NCBI RefSeq assembly: GCF_014673215.1
Contig: NZ_JACWMS010000005.1
Location: forward strand, 124,001-188,000
Source of the DNA: Gordonia hankookensis
GTDB taxonomy: Bacteria; Actinomycetota; Actinomycetes; Mycobacteriales; Mycobacteriaceae
Reading direction: 5' to 3'
Length of the DNA stretch: 64,000 bases
The translations under genes and the position numbers were made by a program. The notes beneath the pieces are model-generated. The model was not told the DNA's origin. It searched no databases and saw nothing but the letters and a program-made list of their open reading frames with translations. This document shows, piece after piece, positions 49,901-57,036 of the stretch (positions within the stretch are counted from its first letter, which is position 1; the number at the start of each line of letters is the position of its first letter).

Positions 49901-51493
49901 GGCGATCCGGGCCAACACGTCGTTGAACAAGGTTCCGGGTCGTCGTTCCTCGGAGGTCTGTTCTTTGCGCTGCCAGAATGCTTCGAAGAGCGATCCTCGG
50001 GAGGTGAAGTTCAGGGCACCTGGCTGGTCGGCGATCGTCTCGAGCAGGACGAGGTTGAGCGGTGACCTGAGGAGTGCACGTTGCGTAGCAGTGAGCAAGT
50101 CGGGATCGAGACCCATGGCTGAGACAGCGTTCGCCGAGGCTTCGTCAGGTAGCGGCTCAACGGTCAGGCGCTCGACATCGTTCCGCGCATCGAGTTTGCG
50201 GATGCGGTGGTCGTTCTCGACGTCGAATAGTCGGCAGGCCAAGATGACGCGCACCCCGTCAACCGCCGTTGCTTCTTGAATGAGATCGGCAATGACGTCG
50301 TAGCGCTCCGAGAGGCGACCGGACGCTAACGACACGGCGTCGAGTTGGTCGATAATCAGGAAGGCCTCGCGGCCGTCGGCCGCCCGTCGCAGCGCCGCAA
50401 CCGGCGAGGTCGAGAGACCCAGCTGAGTGCCCAGTTCCATCGTCGAACCGAAGGCGCCACGGCGGTCAAGCCGGAACGCCAATACCTCGGCGCCCTGTAC
50501 CTCCAAGTCTCGCGCAGCCTGGTAAAGCACAGAACTCTTGCCGCCACCGCCAGCCCCGACGACAAGGGCAAGTCGGGTCGTAGTCATGAGGTCGACGAGA
50601 TCTGCAGCTTCCTGTCTCTCGATCGGCGGCGCGAGCAGTTCGCGTTCGATAGTGCCGCGCCAACTCTGGGTCGTTGCCATGACCTGCTCATGGGACGTTC
50701 GCCGTGCCACGGCGTCTCGCGGTGTAATGCCGTAGCGGTCGAGAGCGTCGAGCAGTTCACGTCGCGTCACGCGCGTGCGCAGGTTGTCGAGCAGCACTGC
50801 ACCAATGGCAACCGCCATGAGGTCGCCGGTCGCTCCCTCCAAGCTCACTTCGGCGAGCATGGCGTTGGTCATGACCAGTTGCTCTTCAACTTCAACCTCG
50901 ATCCACATACCGCGCAGGGTCTGCCAGGCCCTCTCAGAGCTTCCGAAGACATTCGCCGCAGTCAGCTCATCGAAGGTTTCTCCCAACTTCTGTGTTAGCT
51001 GATGCTTGACGAACTGCTGTGCGTCCGCCGATTGCCTCGACCGCTCAGCCATGACCCGAAGTGCCCCGCTCGGAGTCATCGAACTAAAGTGGAACTCACG
51101 CCCAACGGCAACATGGCGAGCAGCAGCCGCCAGAACTCCGCGACCTCTGAGGGCTGCGATCGTCCAGTGATCAGTGATGTTGTTCTGGCGCTTGACCTGA
51201 GTCACCGAGGTATCGCCGTGCTCGTTCACGTAGGTGAACTCCGAGCCGTCAGCCAGCTCAGGGTCGATCTCTTCGAGCGTGAGACTGCGGCGCTCGTCCT
51301 GGATGCAGAGCAGAGCGTGACGGATCGCCCAGGCCAACTCGTACTTGTTGCCCAGCTTGTCCGCGACGCCACCACCGGCACCGGCCATTCGGGGTGGTGC
51401 CGGATGCTGTGGCGTGGGAGTGGCTGCGCTGATCGGCTGATCGGGTTCTTCGTTATCCAGATCAGAGAGACAGGAAGGAGGGATACCGGTCAC
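46913..51493 (-). CDS. STAND-type NTPase with N-terminal PD-(D/E)XK-like domain, Avs/AVAST-like
   Basis: A 1,526-residue protein. Residues 40-135 hold a nuclease-like region: GGVADKLGNKYELAWA, then E85 and the Q99-V-K101 motif (VTQVKRQ), as in DUF4297/Cap4-type effector nucleases. The NTPase has Walker A GAGGGGKSS (313-321), Walker B FLIIDQLD (378-385) and VILACRLFD as sensor. RVSFFHETFFDFTFARQWL (572-589) is the STAND winged-helix end. From about 600 to 1526 the sequence is a helical repeat array, as in Avs sensors. The start is a GTG nine bases after the truncated transposase stop; ATG 51388 is an alternative. The expected role is antiphage abortive defence on sensing a phage protein. This is inferred from architecture only. 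Confidence 0.78.
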   Translation of the reverse strand: MTGIPPSCLSDLDNEEPDQPISAATPTPQHPAPPRMAGAGGGVADKLGNKYELAWAIRHALLCIQDERRSLTLEEIDPELADGSEFTYVNEHGDTSVTQVKRQNNITDHWTIAALRGRGVLAAAARHVAVGREFHFSSMTPSGALRVMAERSRQSADAQQFVKHQLTQKLGETFDELTAANVFGSSERAWQTLRGMWIEVEVEEQLVMTNAMLAEVSLEGATGDLMAVAIGAVLLDNLRTRVTRRELLDALDRYGITPRDAVARRTSHEQVMATTQSWRGTIERELLAPPIERQEAADLVDLMTTTRLALVVGAGGGGKSSVLYQAARDLEVQGAEVLAFRLDRRGAFGSTMELGTQLGLSTSPVAALRRAADGREAFLIIDQLDAVSLASGRLSERYDVIADLIQEATAVDGVRVILACRLFDVENDHRIRKLDARNDVERLTVEPLPDEASANAVSAMGLDPDLLTATQRALLRSPLNLVLLETIADQPGALNFTSRGSLFEAFWQRKEQTSEERRPGTLFNDVLARIANTASDNQTLSVPVEILGPGDFIKHARVLASEQVIAIEDDRVSFFHETFFDFTFARQWLSRQQSMIEFLCAQEQELFRRAQVRRFLELLRERDPDRFRTEVESVLSSADVRFHIKETVVAVFVNVSAPTLEDVELVLRLAESESTLTKRLWLQLARPTWFGQFYAQGHIERWLDSDDAALRGRSINWMGNAGAEHCAEVADLLTARKQSPDYVAWLRSVTWRADLHHHRQLLELLLDAVRAGEINPADQNIWLSAHGLAEHQPLWAIEMLKACFVESPSALALGNDGKVTLLGIHEYSATQMIEAACKAEPQAFAEAFVPHLLAVMNATHYDRHEQHLLQDRHFSLRLREESGYGDVDDALYNGVADALGDWAQTSPETIEPVLRRLAVNEHDAAQSLLYRALIAGAGTFAPWAAELILQGGNRLKADYLSDSHWISREVVEAIAPIVSDEVHLQLEEQLRDLPATYQSSDLHYRLRSFGYTAFTFLSALDRRRLSPWGLRRLQEYQRKFDCDLPEPPTGITTYTVGSPIGGPATGKMSNAQWLQAMAKHDNDDRDFGSEIGGARELAQQLETRTADDPLRFAGLAMQLTPETKAAYPAAILRGFGGSAIPEEAQHAVFDAIRHVMSLGLETCDRWLGWAVRRLYDEIPFDIVEMVLNRALHASDPVDNSPIFVRRDDHQPGHDLFQNGFNTSRGSLAESLGDLLVHDSDGTRTELIAPHLAELASDPVLSVRACVAYTVAACLRYARTTAYAAFERLIDADDLLLASDKLDDLMIYIGNADPDVVDPVIDRMLSSTAAEVRRAGGRMAAFAALQWGRPALVERALASDVEVRGGLAEVCAARVDRSADSELVLSTLRRLMHDEADEVRKKVGDLAGHLRGDDLRPYAEFLADLIASPSYVHAIPQLLITLQEAPDKVDDLVDLAAHHFLDIHGEDVADLRTGAAGEAHYISDLVVRGLAQTRAPERITALLDILDRLLELGVYGVDRAIDGAVRN

Positions 51494-51502
51494 AGAACCA
51501 GG

Positions 51503-51964
51503 TTAGGTGATGCGAAGTAACAGCCGGCTTGCCATGAGGTCGCGTTCGGGGTGCCTGGCCAGGATGGGCTGAAATGCGCGGTGTGGTCTGTTGGACTCGC
51601 TGCGGCGGTGACTGGCCGTCTTCGTCAGACCGGCTGCATCGAGGAGGGGAGTGAGCCATCGACGCAAGGTGCGGTCGCTCGGCCAGGCGATCTCGGCATT
51701 CGGATTGTCCTGGCGGACTCGCTGCTTGGTCTTGTCGAGGAAGTAGAGCACGTCACGCGATGTAGCTCCGATGTGGTCCGCGGTCACCCTCTGCGCAGCT
51801 GTCTCGATCTCGACGGGCACTCGTCGGTGCTCTTGGCGCCGCAGGTGCCTGCGATCCACAAGTCCGGCGACTCCGTGCTGTCGGTACGCTGTGACCTTAC
51901 GGAACAGACTCGCGCGCGATGTCTTCATACCCACGGTCTCGAGCTCAGACAGCTTACGCTGCAA
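51503..51964 (-). pseudogene. TnsB/TniA-type transposase, truncated N-terminal fragment
   Basis: A 153-residue frame starting at a TTG with AGGAAG upstream. SRASLFRKVTAYRQHGVAGLVDRR and the WPSDRTLRRWL segment are the paired helix-turn-helix DNA-binding regions of TnsB/TniA/Mu-type transposases. A complete protein would continue into the DDE (rve) catalytic core, but this one stops at residue 153, so it has no catalytic residues. The gene begins 20 bp inside the right-end binding repeats, where Tn7-type transposase genes usually lie. The fragment may still bind the ends or regulate the cargo gene, whose start is nine bases after its stop. Confidence 0.75.
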
Positions 51965-51983
51965 ACGGTCTTCCTGGGTTCGA

Positions 51984-52030
51984 TGTCACTAAGTCTCTAC
52001 TAGGGTGTCAAAGTCTCAGATAGCTTGTCA
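51984..52030 (-). repeat. Right-end transposase-binding repeats
   Basis: Read leftward from 52030: TGACA-N8-GAGACTT, then 20 bp on TGACA-N8-GAGACTT, then 22 bp on a TGACA without the second half. The outer copy matches the left-end copy at 46737 at 16 of 22 positions. Terminal bases TGTCGGG extend to 52037. Confidence 0.75.
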
Positions 52031-52037
52031 CCCGACA

Positions 52038-52861
52038 GGGTGGTGGGGCGCTTGAGTCCTGTTGCTGCGCACCGTGATATGCACCGGTCTACTTGACATA
52101 ATGTATCTTATCGGCGCGGTTGCGTTCACAGACCGCTGATGGCAAATGTGAACGGTCAGCGAAATTGGCGAGTTTTCCCGATTTGGCGAATCCGAAGGCT
52201 GTTCTGGCGAGGTTTGATGACACTTCGGGCCCTGCGTGACCGCGACGTCGAGTGTTTGCGCATGATCCATCGGAACGAATCGGCCGAGATCTGGTTGCCC
52301 GCCTTGAGGATTGCGAGCCGAATGGCCAAAGCGCGCCATGGTGGATATCCCCTTTCGGCCGCCCGCCGGACTCCGGACTTATGTCACAGTGACGTAAGTT
52401 CAACCGCAGCCTGCGGAACGCGCACTCAACCGGCTCTACTGGCGTGCCCCCCGTGAACCGGTGTCATGGGTGAAGGCGATGCCGTCAACGATTCTCCTGG
52501 TCAGAGTGGTGAAGAAACATTCGCCAGCCGTTATGAACAGGATCGATCCGAACCTACCAATTTCACCCAATATGGCGAGCCACAGTTCAGAGCCCTGCGG
52601 TTGGCCACGATCCTTGCTCGCTCACATCCAATGTTAACCGTCATCGAGATCGGTGAACCGTCATCCACGGTGCCCTGATTTATCTCGAGCGAAATGGGCC
52701 GCTTCGGCCAGCAAGTCGCCGCCGGCCTGAGCCAGCAGTAATAGTCCGATCCACAGCTCAGTATTGGTTTGCGCAACAGATGAGAGATTCTCGCTGCTAC
52801 GCAGTGCGATGTTGCACACAGTACCGATCCGGCAAGTAGTCAGCATGCAACGATCGGTCAG
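52038..52861. other. Long gene-free stretch right of the transposon
   Basis: About 820 bp with no supported gene. Short frames on both strands (for example 52139-52456 and 52466-52678) have no family resemblance. It is lower in GC than neighbouring DNA. It contains the strong inverted repeat at 52377-52399. It may be decayed mobile or coding sequence. Confidence 0.5.
52377..52399. promoter_or_regulatory. Inverted repeat of operator type
   Basis: ACTTATGTCAC-A-GTGACGTAAGT, 11+1+11 bases with one mismatch. It has no T-run, so it looks more like a binding site than a terminator. No regulator gene adjoins it. Confidence 0.5.
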
Positions 52862-53878
52862 GTGTTACCTGTTCGCCAGAGCGTCATTGCGGCAATCGAG
52901 GGCTCCGCCCTCCAGGCCGGTATCGTTCTGAACGCTGAACAGAGGCGCCTTGCTGAACGACTCGCCATGCTCGATCAGCCCGCCGGTCGTCGACGGCGGG
53001 CCCGCCGAAACCAAAGCTCACGTGGACTCTATGTACACGGGCCAGCCGGTCGCGGAAAATCTTGGCTGGCTCAAGCATTCTTCGATGCAGCGCCAGTGCC
53101 GAAAACCCGGGTGCACTTCCACAACTTCTTCGACGAGTTGCACCTTCGCGTTCACGACTCCCGCGATGATCCGAGAGCGCTGGAGTCCGCACTGAGTGAA
53201 CTTCTCGGGTCAAGCCGTCTGCTGTTTTTCGACGAGTTTCATGTCCACGATTCCGGCGATGCTCGCCTTCTCACACGCCTTCTCGAGTTCGTGTTCGCTC
53301 ACCACTTCACGGTGCTGGTCACCTCGAACTATTCGCCGAAGTCGCTGCTGCCCAATCCCATCTGGCACCACACCTTTGAGGCAGGTATCGCGATGATCCA
53401 GAACCATCTCGACGTCTACCACCTCGACGGTCCTACCGACTACCGGACGCAGTCACCACACCACACCACGGGCTTCGCGTCTGGCAAGTGGCTGACCGCC
53501 TCGCCACCCGGTGACTTTCCATCAAACGACGAGAGGGTGACGCTCACCGTTCGGGGTCGAGAATTCCCTGTCTTGGCGGTCCGCAACGACCAGCTGTGGA
53601 TCTCGTTTGCGCAACTCTGCGACTCACCACTATCGACGATCGAGTATCTCTACTGGGCGGACGCGTTCGGTGATTGGGTAATAACCGACATCCCACTGTT
53701 CGACGAGGCAAGCCGCGAAGCGCAGCAGCGGTTTGTCAATGTCATCGACATTCTGGCCGACACCGACACCCCCACAACATTCATCGCAACACATACGGTC
53801 GCCGACTTCCTCGCGACTGAAACCACGCGCCCAGACGCCTTCCGCATGGCAAGCCGACTCCAGCTGCTTCACAGCTAA
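52862..53878 (+). CDS. zapE: ZapE/AFG1-like ATPase
   Basis: A 338-residue P-loop ATPase. Walker A is VHGPAGRGKSWLAQAFFD and Walker B is RLLFFDEFHVHD. The family track continues with RVHFHNFFDELH, and VTSNYSPKSLLPNPIW. It starts at a GTG (52862), with a weak ribosome-binding site, but the N-terminus (GIVLNAEQRRLAERLAML) is typical. ZapE acts in division in proteobacteria and AFG1 in mitochondrial protein turnover. The actinobacterial role is uncertain. It lies next to the defence element, but ZapE genes are common and this may be coincidental. Confidence 0.88.
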   Translation: MLPVRQSVIAAIEGSALQAGIVLNAEQRRLAERLAMLDQPAGRRRRARRNQSSRGLYVHGPAGRGKSWLAQAFFDAAPVPKTRVHFHNFFDELHLRVHDSRDDPRALESALSELLGSSRLLFFDEFHVHDSGDARLLTRLLEFVFAHHFTVLVTSNYSPKSLLPNPIWHHTFEAGIAMIQNHLDVYHLDGPTDYRTQSPHHTTGFASGKWLTASPPGDFPSNDERVTLTVRGREFPVLAVRNDQLWISFAQLCDSPLSTIEYLYWADAFGDWVITDIPLFDEASREAQQRFVNVIDILADTDTPTTFIATHTVADFLATETTRPDAFRMASRLQLLHS

Positions 53879-54263
53879 CCAGCGAGAAACAACTCGTCCT
53901 CCATCAACACGTTTCGCCAGTTTCATCTAGGTGGTTCGGCTCGCCCTAGCCGAGCGAGGTCGCCGGCTTGCGTCACTCGTTGCGGAAATCGGATCACCGA
54001 TGCTGTCAGGTGTCACAGTGGGCAGCGCGTCATAGAGTACGTCGGGCCCGCACCAACTCACGCGCACAAACCAGCTGAGACTGCGTCATGCCGGCGCGCC
54101 GACATCGTCTGATTGACTCCGCGGCATCCCTCACACAGGGATATACCTTTCTTGGTATATCCGTTCCGGCTGTTGGATCCCGCCGCGGGTCTGCCCTCAG
54201 ATCGCTGATGCGACCAACCCCCGCTTTTGGTGTGAAAAGCTTTGTGTCGTAGGCTCTTCACCC
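53879..54263. other. Intergenic stretch with a strong inverted repeat
   Basis: Nothing coding is supported. It holds the inverted repeat at 54138-54161 and low-GC patches, and lies upstream of the zinc-finger gene at 54264. Confidence 0.5.
54138..54161. promoter_or_regulatory. AT-rich inverted repeat upstream of zinc-finger gene
   Basis: GGATATACC-TTTCTT-GGTATATCC, 9+6+9 bases, perfect. It is 103 bp before the gene at 54264. The AT-rich core stands out sharply from the GC-rich surroundings. It may be an operator or a small RNA hairpin; there is no U-tract for a terminator. Confidence 0.6.
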
Positions 54264-54887
54264 GTGCCCAACCTCGCTGCCCGTGCTTCCGTGACCGACG
54301 CCACGCTGAGGGAATGTGTATGGTGCTCGTCCGACGAGGAGGTTGTTGACCTCCGTAACGAACCGCGGTGCGGGCGCTGCCGCGCCGCGGAGCAGACCAT
54401 CGCCGAGGCCCGCGAGTTCATCGCGTTCTATGCTCTTCGCCCATTGGGCGGGTCCCTGGAGTCCGACGATGAGGAGGAGCGCGAGCATCGGGTCGCAGCT
54501 CGTGAGGCGAGTGCGGTGCTGACCAATACTCGTACACACACTCCGCCTCGTCGCACGTCTCAGACGGGAAGGAGTGCCGCCCTAGCCCGACCCGGTGCTA
54601 CCGCCACAAGGGCAGATGCGCGGGGCGCGGCTGGAACAGGACGATCCGCCAAGCCGGACACCGCTCGACGCCCAGACGTTTCCCGGCCCGACCACGCCGA
54701 ACTCGCGAGCCGAGCCGAAGGATTGCTTGCGCAGCTCACCGAACTCGAGGAACGCCTCGCCGTCGCGAAACGTGACTCCGGTCTCAGCGGCAAGGCCAAG
54801 GTGTCAGATCTGACCGCGAAACGCGAGTCCGTGTTGCGGACGCTGGCCGCATTGGAGAAGGCCAAGCGGGCGCTGGAGTCAGTCTGA
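54264..54887 (+). CDS. Zinc-finger and coiled-coil hypothetical protein
   Basis: A 207-residue protein starting at a GTG. The N-terminus has a four-cysteine zinc-binding module, C-x2-C-x14-C-x2-C (CVWC...CGRC). The middle (about 75-140) is a disordered Thr/Arg/Ala-rich linker. The C-terminus (about 145-205) is a coiled coil (LASRAEGLLAQLTELEERLAVAKRD). The family is not recognised. DNA, RNA or protein binding by the finger is an inference. Confidence 0.68.
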   Translation: MPNLAARASVTDATLRECVWCSSDEEVVDLRNEPRCGRCRAAEQTIAEAREFIAFYALRPLGGSLESDDEEEREHRVAAREASAVLTNTRTHTPPRRTSQTGRSAALARPGATATRADARGAAGTGRSAKPDTARRPDVSRPDHAELASRAEGLLAQLTELEERLAVAKRDSGLSGKAKVSDLTAKRESVLRTLAALEKAKRALESV

Positions 54888-55058
54888 CTTTCGCACGTCG
54901 TTACGGCCTGGCGGCGCCGATCGGCTCAGTGGCGAAAGCCCTCATTCACTACCAGATAGCGGTAAGGACTCGCTCGCGAATATTGCCACTGTGGATAGCC
55001 GACTGACCTGTGGATTTCTACCACGGTCCGGATGCCCGATTCCCCTATCGTTGGCGAC

Positions 55059-55901
55059 ATGTCGAGGCAAAACCAGTCATCGAGATCGGGCCGACGAGGT
55101 CGCACACAAGGCAGGCGCGGGGTTGATCGCGCACGTCCCTGGCTGTCCGATGGTCTGCCCCGAATACACCGGGAGCTGACCCAGGCATATCGCGATCTGT
55201 CGGTCGAATGGATCGCATACGTCGACATGGTCAGTGCACGCGACGCCGAATACGACACCGAGTTGGACGCACTCGCCGCCGACGGCCACGGTCCAGGTGA
55301 TGCCGATTTCGACGCGGTGGTCACACAGAAACTCGACAATATCGCTCTCCACCGCATGCTCTGCGGGAACGTGATGCACTCGGTGACGGCTGTTGAGGTG
55401 CTGGATGACCTGACTCCGGTGTGGGTCCCGGAGGCGGTCAACGATGCGCTCGCATCGATCGAAGTCCCGACAGGCGACGCGCGAAGCCTCACGGGGATAG
55501 GCGCGTCCGGACTGTTCGTCTTCGGCAAATCCCCCGTGCGCGCTCGCGAGAGCCTTCCGGGTGGGCAGACAATGCCTGAGGTCGACGTCGACGGCGTGCT
55601 GTGGTGGACGAAGACGGCAGTGCACGATGGTGCGTCCTCTGCCCTCACGGAGGGCGTGCCTCGCAGACTGATGCTGGCTCCGCTGACGCGCAGTCGTGAT
55701 CTGCAGTGGCTGCGCGGCGACGGATGGCGAACGTCTACGCTCACCGAGGTGACCTGTTTGGACGTCACCACAGTCCGAGGTGTCGATGTACCAGAAGCGC
55801 TCTGGCCTTGTGTCGAGCTGCTGACGAGAATCGGAACCGCGCTGCAGCACAAGAGTCTTCGCCGTATCGGCGGATCGATCGCGACGCTGGACGCTGCCTG
55901 A
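55059..55901 (+). CDS. Hypothetical protein
   Basis: A 280-residue protein, starting MSRQNQSSRSGRRGRTQGRR with ATG 55059; ATG 55032 is an in-frame alternative. The basic N-terminus is followed by a mixed alpha/beta region with acidic stretches (LDALAADGHGPGDADFD). No membrane segments or catalytic signature were recognised. It lies alone between the zinc-finger gene and the convergent amidohydrolase. Confidence 0.6.
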   Translation: MSRQNQSSRSGRRGRTQGRRGVDRARPWLSDGLPRIHRELTQAYRDLSVEWIAYVDMVSARDAEYDTELDALAADGHGPGDADFDAVVTQKLDNIALHRMLCGNVMHSVTAVEVLDDLTPVWVPEAVNDALASIEVPTGDARSLTGIGASGLFVFGKSPVRARESLPGGQTMPEVDVDGVLWWTKTAVHDGASSALTEGVPRRLMLAPLTRSRDLQWLRGDGWRTSTLTEVTCLDVTTVRGVDVPEALWPCVELLTRIGTALQHKSLRRIGGSIATLDAA

Positions 55902-55984
55902 GACACGTCCTGGATCTGGCGAGAGCCGCCGAAGACGTCGTCTTCGATGTAGCGGCGCAGAGCGTCGGCTGCTTGCATTCACCT

Positions 55985-57010
55985 CTACGGTTGCAACGCC
56001 TTGCTGACCACCCGCATCACCTTTCGGCGCGCCGCACCCCGAACGCTGCGCGGCGCCGGCGGCGGACCGGTTTCGGTGCCGAATCGTGGGAACAGTCGTG
56101 CAGCGTTGGACCATTCGATGGCGTCACGCTGTTGCGTGCTGAGGTCGGCGTAGTTCTCCAGGTTGGCAGCGAAGTAGGAACCAGCGGTCAGTGGGGCAAA
56201 CGGCCAGTCGGAGCCGAAGGTGATGTGCCCGGGCTGAGCGAACGCGAGAAGGCTTGGCAACGATGCGGCACTGGCGGTCAATGCGAGGTCGAAGTAGAAG
56301 GTGCGGAACTCGTCGAGGACGTCGAGAATGCTGCGACCTGTGTCGCCTGCGATGGCAATGGCCATTCGATGGGCGGCGTACGGCACGAATCCGCCGCCGT
56401 GGCTGAGGAGGAAACGGACATCGGGATATTGCTCCCGGATCTTGTTGCGCACGAGGAGGTATGCGGCGCGAGTGGTGTCCAGGAGGAAGTCTGCGGCGAA
56501 CGGCGGGATCCCGGGAACCGCCGGGCTCGGTAGTTCGGCGGGATGAATGAACGCGACGGCTTTGCGAGCGTTGAGTTCGGACCACAACGGCTCGAGACCA
56601 GGCTCGCCCAGATATCGGCCGGCCGAGTTGGCCAGCAGCACCACGCCATCGGCGTGCAAGTCGTCGAGCGCGCGGATCGCTTCGGCGGTCGCGAGTTCTG
56701 CGTGAGGGGTGGGAAGTGTTGCGAAGAAGCCGAAGCGCTGTGGCCTGTCCCGGACAAGGTCTGCGCAGTAGTCGTTGATTTCACTCGCAAGACGCACGGC
56801 GGCCGCTGCGTCGTCGAGGAAAGTCGTCCCCGGGGTGGACACCGACAGGATGGCGGTGTGCACGGCCAACGCGTCCATCGTCTCGATCGATGTGTCCGGA
56901 CTCCAGTCCGGCAGGTCGCGTCCTCCGGCTGCTTCGATTCCCGCCGACGCCAAGGCTGCCCGGTACGACGGCGGGATGAGGTGATGGTGGGTGTCGATGC
57001 GCAACGTCAT
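55985..57010 (-). CDS. Amidohydrolase-family (ACMSD-like) decarboxylase/hydrolase
   Basis: A 341-residue TIM-barrel protein. The metal-binding His pair is in RIDTHHHLIPP. The later metal and catalytic positions are FIHPAEL, LLSHGGGFVPYAAHR and GSDWPFAP. This subgroup includes aminocarboxymuconate-semialdehyde and other aromatic-acid decarboxylases. It is the last gene of a leftward catabolic operon, 26 bp after the dioxygenase. It may decarboxylate an aromatic intermediate or ring-cleavage product. Confidence 0.87.
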   Translation of the reverse strand: MTLRIDTHHHLIPPSYRAALASAGIEAAGGRDLPDWSPDTSIETMDALAVHTAILSVSTPGTTFLDDAAAAVRLASEINDYCADLVRDRPQRFGFFATLPTPHAELATAEAIRALDDLHADGVVLLANSAGRYLGEPGLEPLWSELNARKAVAFIHPAELPSPAVPGIPPFAADFLLDTTRAAYLLVRNKIREQYPDVRFLLSHGGGFVPYAAHRMAIAIAGDTGRSILDVLDEFRTFYFDLALTASAASLPSLLAFAQPGHITFGSDWPFAPLTAGSYFAANLENYADLSTQQRDAIEWSNAARLFPRFGTETGPPPAPRSVRGAARRKVMRVVSKALQP

Positions 57011-57036
57011 TGTCTACTCAATCTGTGGTCGGGTGG

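Larger units (their letters stand above)
46652..52037. mobile_element. Tn7-like (TnsB/TniA-type) element carrying a STAND defence gene
   Basis: The segment is bounded by inward-facing repeats of the form NGACA-N7/8-GAGACWT: three widely spaced copies on the left (46659, 46737, 46786) and two abutting copies plus a third TGACA on the right (52030, 52010, 51988, read leftward). Spaced sites at one end and packed sites at the other is the Tn7 layout. The right tip reads TGTCGGGTGACAAG, resembling the Tn7 terminal TGTGGGCGGACAA. Inside are a truncated transposase next to the right end and one cargo gene. I saw no clear 5-bp target duplication, so the left border is approximate. Confidence 0.65.

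Noticed and set aside
46652..52037. Reading the element as an IS21- or Tn3-type transposon
   Set aside because: There is no single pair of terminal inverted repeats and no resolvase or IstB; multiple binding sites and the TnsB/TniA-like fragment fit Tn7-type better.
52139..52456. A 105-residue rightward frame
   Set aside because: No recognisable domain and composition differs from neighbouring genes; overlapping frames on the other strand are equally plausible.
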